Shown here one piece after another: positions 59,710 through 64,000 of a DNA stretch of 64,000 bases. The notes beneath the pieces are model-generated. The model was not told where the DNA came from, searched no databases, and worked only from the letters and a program-made list of their open reading frames with translations. Location of the stretch: positions 31,957,662-32,021,661 of the forward strand of contig CM070604.1 of assembly GCA_036346395.1 (NCBI GenBank), given 5' to 3'. How positions within the stretch are numbered: position 1 is the first letter of the stretch; each line of letters starts with the position of its first letter. The position numbers were made by a program, and so were the translations under genes. This DNA comes from Hsuehochloa calcarea (lineage: Eukaryota; Streptophyta; Magnoliopsida; Poales; Poaceae).

Positions 59710-61731
59710 TGTAACACCTCAGCCCACCATGAGCCTAGAATGCTACTAAAATAACATTTGCTACTAAAATAATAATATAACAAATACAAATCTAAGACAC
59801 TACAAAAAATTCGGCAGAACCTCCCTTGTATAACTAAGTTTTATCGGAGATTCCAATAGATGCTTATAAAATTATCACTATTTCAACATCCAGGGTTCAT
59901 CGAAGCATTCATAAACATTCTACTCAGCTAAAACATAAGCACGCATAATTAAAATTTACCACTCTCATTATTACAAATAAACCAATGAATTCAAGTATAG
60001 CCAAAGTTAATCCTCAAGCAGTTTGCTTGTTATTAAGGTACGGTCTAGATGATAATTATCTTTTAAAGAATATGTGGTAGTGAGTGCAACCAAAGCAACC
60101 CTACTCCCTCCCATGCATGCCGTCCGCAAACGAGGTACCTAAAAACACAACATCAGCAAGAGTGAGTCCAAGACTCAGTAAAGTACAAATAGTAAGACAA
60201 TAGCCAACACAACTGTAATTAGCAACATCCATCCACATAACCCAATAAGAAATCCCATGCCTGTGCCTTCTAGCACAGGGACCTTAGCCCATACTCCACA
60301 AGTATGGGGACCCAAAAGCCCATCATATTCATGACGGGGACCTCAATTAATGCTTGGTCACCACGTGACCATACCTCTAATATGATATCATGATGCACAT
60401 GGTCAATACTTTAAATCATCATGCATACATGAAACTTACGCATACTTCTAGCATTTATGGGCATTAATGTCCATAACATTCGAGCATCCATGATTAACAT
60501 AATATACTCATAACATAGTACATATGAACAAATGATCACACACAATTTACCACTACTGTACTTGCCTTAACCACGAGAGAACGAGGGATGTACAGAATGA
60601 GCTGCTCCCTGCACCGTTCCACCACCTGAAAAACAGTTATAACACATGCTAAGACACAGCAACAGATCAAAACAACCTATATAACAACAACCATAGACTT
60701 GCAAAACTCCTAACTCGAGCCCGACCCCAAACTCCTAAACGTCGATCTGTCCCCTCGGTGGACAGTCAACTTCAAAAATCCATATCTATTAGTAAAAGGG
60801 TTCAAATAAGATGTTCTTAGACTTTCTGGAAAGATAATTAAATTCTCCAACTAAGTCTAGTTGGTGAGCCTTGCTGAATCGGCGAAGTAATATCCCTACC
60901 AGGCCAATTAAAAAAATATCAACTTCACGTCGGGTTTTCTGGACAGAGTACTAAAACCACCATAACTTTTGCTACACAACTCGGAATGGGGTGATCTTGG
61001 ACTCTCTGGAATTATGACAAAACTAGCTACAATAGTCTAGTTGAACAAGTCTCCTGATTCAGCCTCTTACTAATTCTTATATTCAGGTAAAGTTTTTCTA
61101 AGTTTTCTGTCTCTGCAATCTGATAGTTAGCAAAACAGCGACGGTACAAAATTCATAACTTTTGATTGCCAACTCTAAAAAATATGTTCTTTATCAATCC
61201 TGAAAGCTTACTGGAATGGCTATAACTTTCGTGTTGGATGACCCTTCAGATTCGGCCTCAAAAAAATACAAATTGGCTAGACATGCGGACTGCCAAATCT
61301 CGTCAGCTTTCCTGTACAATCGTAGCAAAACGGCCATAACTCCTAAATTATGACTCCAAATCAAGTGATCTCGGTGCTAAAAGAAAGATAAAACCGAGAT
61401 CTACAACTTTCTAAGAGGTGATCAGGTCAGAAAATAAACATAACGTACTCAAATCTGACGAGGCGACGCACAGCAGGGAGAGGTGGGGAGAGGCGGCGGC
61501 TCAAAGTGGGGAGGAGGAGGGAGAGTGGGGAGTTTAGGGTTTGGGGGATGGGACCCCCCCCCCCACCTTTTGGCCGGCCACCACATGGACCCCTCCTGGG
61601 CTGCGGCCCAGGCCCAGGTTGTCGAGGATTTACAGAAAACCCCTTCTCTTTTCAGGAATTTCTACTCATTTAATTGTCTTTTCTCCTCCCGGCTATTTTC
61701 TAATTACCCGATTCAATTCCGGGGTATTACA
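59710..61731 (-). mobile_element. Solo gypsy LTR with target duplication ACTTT
   Basis: This 2,022-bp LTR runs from TGTAACACCTCAG to GGGGTATTACA, with the perfect 5-bp duplication ACTTT at 59705-59709 and 61732-61736. No internal region or second LTR is present, so it is a solo LTR left by recombination between two LTRs. Orientation is judged minus, because a leader-like CCCCAAACCCTAAACTCC reads on that strand near 61530, as it does on the plus strand in the 20156-22697 block. A run of nine C residues is at 61554-61564. Confidence 0.93.
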
Positions 61732-61736
61732 ACTTT

Positions 61737-63137
61737 AATCGGGCCCCGGTGTGCCGTTATGGGCTGTGCCCAACAGGACAATCGGGACCTGGCATACCGT
61801 TTCGGGCCGGCCACCTCCTTCTCCTTAGTTCCTTGCGCCTGAACGCCCACCCTACTCCTCCTCCGCGACGCCGGCCGCCTCCTCCTCCTCCTCTGCCGCA
61901 TCAACCGCGCCCCTGCCGCCTCCACGTCCAGCCTCCTCCTCGGCCAACGCCTCATCGTGTCGTGCCCCATGTCGTGTCAGGCTGAGCACGACACTATGTG
62001 TGCCAGGCCGTCCAGCTGGGCCGGGGTGCCGACCCTAGCACGTCACGCTCGGTCGTGCTGGCCCGGTCTAACTACAATGTGGACCGTGTCGTATTGGGGT
62101 CGGATCAACAGTACTATGCTTCAGGTCGACCCAGGAAACACAGCCCATCTGGCCACCTCTATCATGAACTAATTGCCCATTATGTGATTGCATGACTGTA
62201 TCTCAACTAGTCAAATATTCAAATCAGAAGCTTGATCATGTCATCACAATTCGCAAATGAATCGAGATGAGCACATGAATCAGGATCATTGCAATTTTGC
62301 CTCCAATCTGCAATTAGGCCGGTATTCTTTAAAAAAAACCTAAATTGAAACCCTAACTCATAAATTTAGTCCCAGTGCTAGAAAGAAATAGGAATAATCG
62401 GAGAAAATTAGCAATACCCAACACGGATTCGCGACCCAGATCTTGGCGTGCTAGACGTCGCTGGGGCGTGATGGATGGAGCGAGCGTCAGAAGGGAGGGA
62501 TGCATGCGGGCGTGCGACTAGGCGGGTACTAGCTCGGGAGTGCATTGCGCATGGCCGCCCGTCGTCTTTGGCTGCGCCGCGGTCGCCTGCTGCTGGACCA
62601 GCCACGGGAGCGGGGCAGTGGGAGGCCGCTTGGGTACATGGGCCGGCCGGGTGTCCTTTGATTTGGGACAGAGTTCACATCCACGTATACATCTGCTACG
62701 ACCATGAAATGCTAGCTATCCTACTTTCCGTGCAACTGAATTGGGCTTGCGTCAGCGTCACCTCAACAGCGTAGGCCTTAACATTTTCCGAAATGTAGCC
62801 CTCGAAGCAATTTTTATTTTTTGAAAAAAAAATGAGGGTCCAAAGCTGTAGTTATGTTAATGCTATACAAATATCAGCTTCATTTTATATGGTTCGCCCA
62901 GTGGAAGGATTAGCTTATTGATTAGCCTATTCGGCTGGGGCCCGTCCCGCTCGTACAGCCCATTCTGGTCCTTATGACCCAGCCAGTGTTTCTGGTGTGT
63001 GCCACCAGCGGGACGGAGCCAGCGGCCGCGCAAGCCCAGTTGGAATCTCCAACCTGACCGAGCCCTCTATTGGAAAGCTACGCCCGTCGGTATACCTGGC
63101 ACGCAAACAATTGACCCACACCAGACGACCCTACCGC
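61737..63137. other. Host or DNA-transposon flank, no gene seen
   Basis: The first 350 bases continue the GGGCC/GTGCC-rich sequence that ends at 59709. The rest is mixed, with a GC-rich stretch at 62440-62650 and no ORF showing a recognisable domain. Nothing else is supported. Confidence 0.4.
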
Positions 63138-63145
63138 AATACCAC

Positions 63146-63534
63146 TAGGGGTGGCCAAAAAATTTTGTGACTCGCGAGCCGGTTCGAGCTTTTTCCGAGC
63201 CGAGCCGAGCCGGACTTCGAGCTCGGTGAAGATTCGAGCCGAGCTCGAGCCGGCTCGCGAGCTAAACGAGCCGAGCGCAACCCCATATAATTAAGATGAT
63301 TGGATTTTGAATTGATGATAAATGACTTATATAATCATTTTATTCTACCTTTATTTTTGGGATTAGGAAACCCTGGCTCGAACGAGCTTTTTCGAGTCGA
63401 CACGAGCTTTTTTCGAGCCGAGCCGAGCCGGCTCTCGAGCTCGTTTTCCAAACGAGCCGAGCCGAGCCTCAGACCGAGCCTGGGCGAGTTCGGCTCGAGC
63501 CGGCTCGGCTCGGCTCGGCTCGTTTCCAGCCCTA
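63146..63534. mobile_element. hAT-type non-autonomous element (389 bp)
   Basis: The ends are inverted: TAGGGGTGGCCA on the left and TAGGGCTGGAAA read on the other strand at the right. The 8-bp duplication AATACCAC at 63138-63145 and 63535-63542 is perfect. Eight-base duplications and TAGGG-G-TGG ends are hallmarks of hAT transposons. Both arms (63172-63285 and 63375-63525) are dense in CGAGCC/GGCTCG units, around a 90-base AT-rich centre. There is no transposase, so it depends on an autonomous hAT. ORFs through the arms are repeat artefacts. Confidence 0.93.
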
Positions 63535-63542
63535 AATACCAC

Positions 63543-64000
63543 CCACAGACCCAAATGATCATACAAATGCTAACACAAATGAGCCGCTATACGATATTAT
63601 TATGCAGGTAAACCAGAACAATACTCGAGAGAATGGTAGCATTACCAAATTGCAGATACCACGTGAGATTCTAAATTTTCAACTTGAAATTTACTGTGCA
63701 TATTTGTGTTATTCTCTGGATCAGAAGATAACACACAATTACATTATTGGTTCAAACATATATCACAAAAATGCAGAGTTATTGCATAATATTAAATAAA
63801 GCGTAAATATACCTTACATCTTTTGACTTGCAGAATGACCGGATATGTCAAATACTTTCAGAGATTAGCAGCGAAAGTACAATCAAAGTATAACATGTGG
63901 AACCCTCACGATATGCCCACCGACAATCGACTGTGGGCTTGTGACCTAGTTCTTGGCCTTCTTGATCTTTAGTCTTGATCAATACTCATAATTGATGCGG
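63543..64000. other. Unassigned right edge
   Basis: AT-rich with no long ORF. TTGACTTGCAG at 63823-63833 could be a splice acceptor ahead of a short open stretch, and TATTATGCAG ends at 63607, so exons of a host gene or of another element are possible, but nothing is recognisable. Confidence 0.25.

Noticed and set aside
62475..62774. 99-codon ORF in GC-rich DNA as a host gene
   Set aside because: It has an opposing ORF over the same bases, no domain and no intron signals.
63300..63611. 103-codon ORF rich in Ser, Glu, Pro and Arg
   Set aside because: It reads through the CGAGCC repeats of the hAT element and its flank; the amino acid bias is a by-product of the repeat.
1..64000. CRISPR arrays, rRNA or tRNA genes
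   Set aside because: No regularly spaced repeats with unique spacers and no rRNA or cloverleaf tRNA sequence were seen; tRNA-like matches are only the primer binding sites.

Overview
The window is plant nuclear DNA, almost certainly from a grass (Poaceae), and is built nearly entirely of transposable elements. I found no intact host gene. The evidence for a grass is the mix of chromodomain gypsy (Tekay-like) elements, Sirevirus-like copia elements with palindrome-rich LTRs, a Tat-lineage gypsy element with an antisense extra ORF, a CACTA terminus and a hAT foldback element. The species cannot be told from the sequence.

Layout. 1-748 is the 3' end of a copia LTR cut by the window edge. 749-33534 is a minus-strand array of three chromovirus copies (A, B, C) that share long LTRs: A internal, LTR, B internal (truncated), LTR, C internal, LTR. 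A complete copia element of the same family as the left-edge LTR (5361-16298, TSD GTTAT) sits inside A's LTR. A separate plus-strand LTR-like block (20156-22697) interrupts the LTR between B and C. 33535-34878 is an older relative of the same gypsy LTR, itself inserted in the antisense ORF of a Tat-lineage gypsy element (D, about 34879-41368 plus 51211-51234). A second complete copia element (F, 41369-51210, TSD CAGCC) lies in D's gag. From 51240 to 54101 another copia family is arranged on the minus strand as pol end, LTR, gag.

54102-64000 is a mosaic: degenerate copia-like DNA, a CACTA terminus cut by an LTR fragment, an unidentified minus-strand coding relic, a foldback repeat cluster, a solo LTR with TSD ACTTT (59710-61731), and a 389-bp hAT-type element with an 8-bp TSD (63146-63534).

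Function. The coding domains (gag, protease, reverse transcriptase, RNase H, integrase, chromodomain) are the retrotransposon replication machinery, and every copy seen is broken by stops, frameshifts or deletions. Some breaks may be artefacts: differences between sister LTRs and between gag copies cluster at CAG/CTG/CCGG positions, the CHG context that plants methylate, which suggests base-calling errors in the assembly. The order of insertion can be read from the nesting: D is older than the LTR in its antisense ORF, which is older than array A-B-C, which is older than the two copia insertions into A; F entered D independently.
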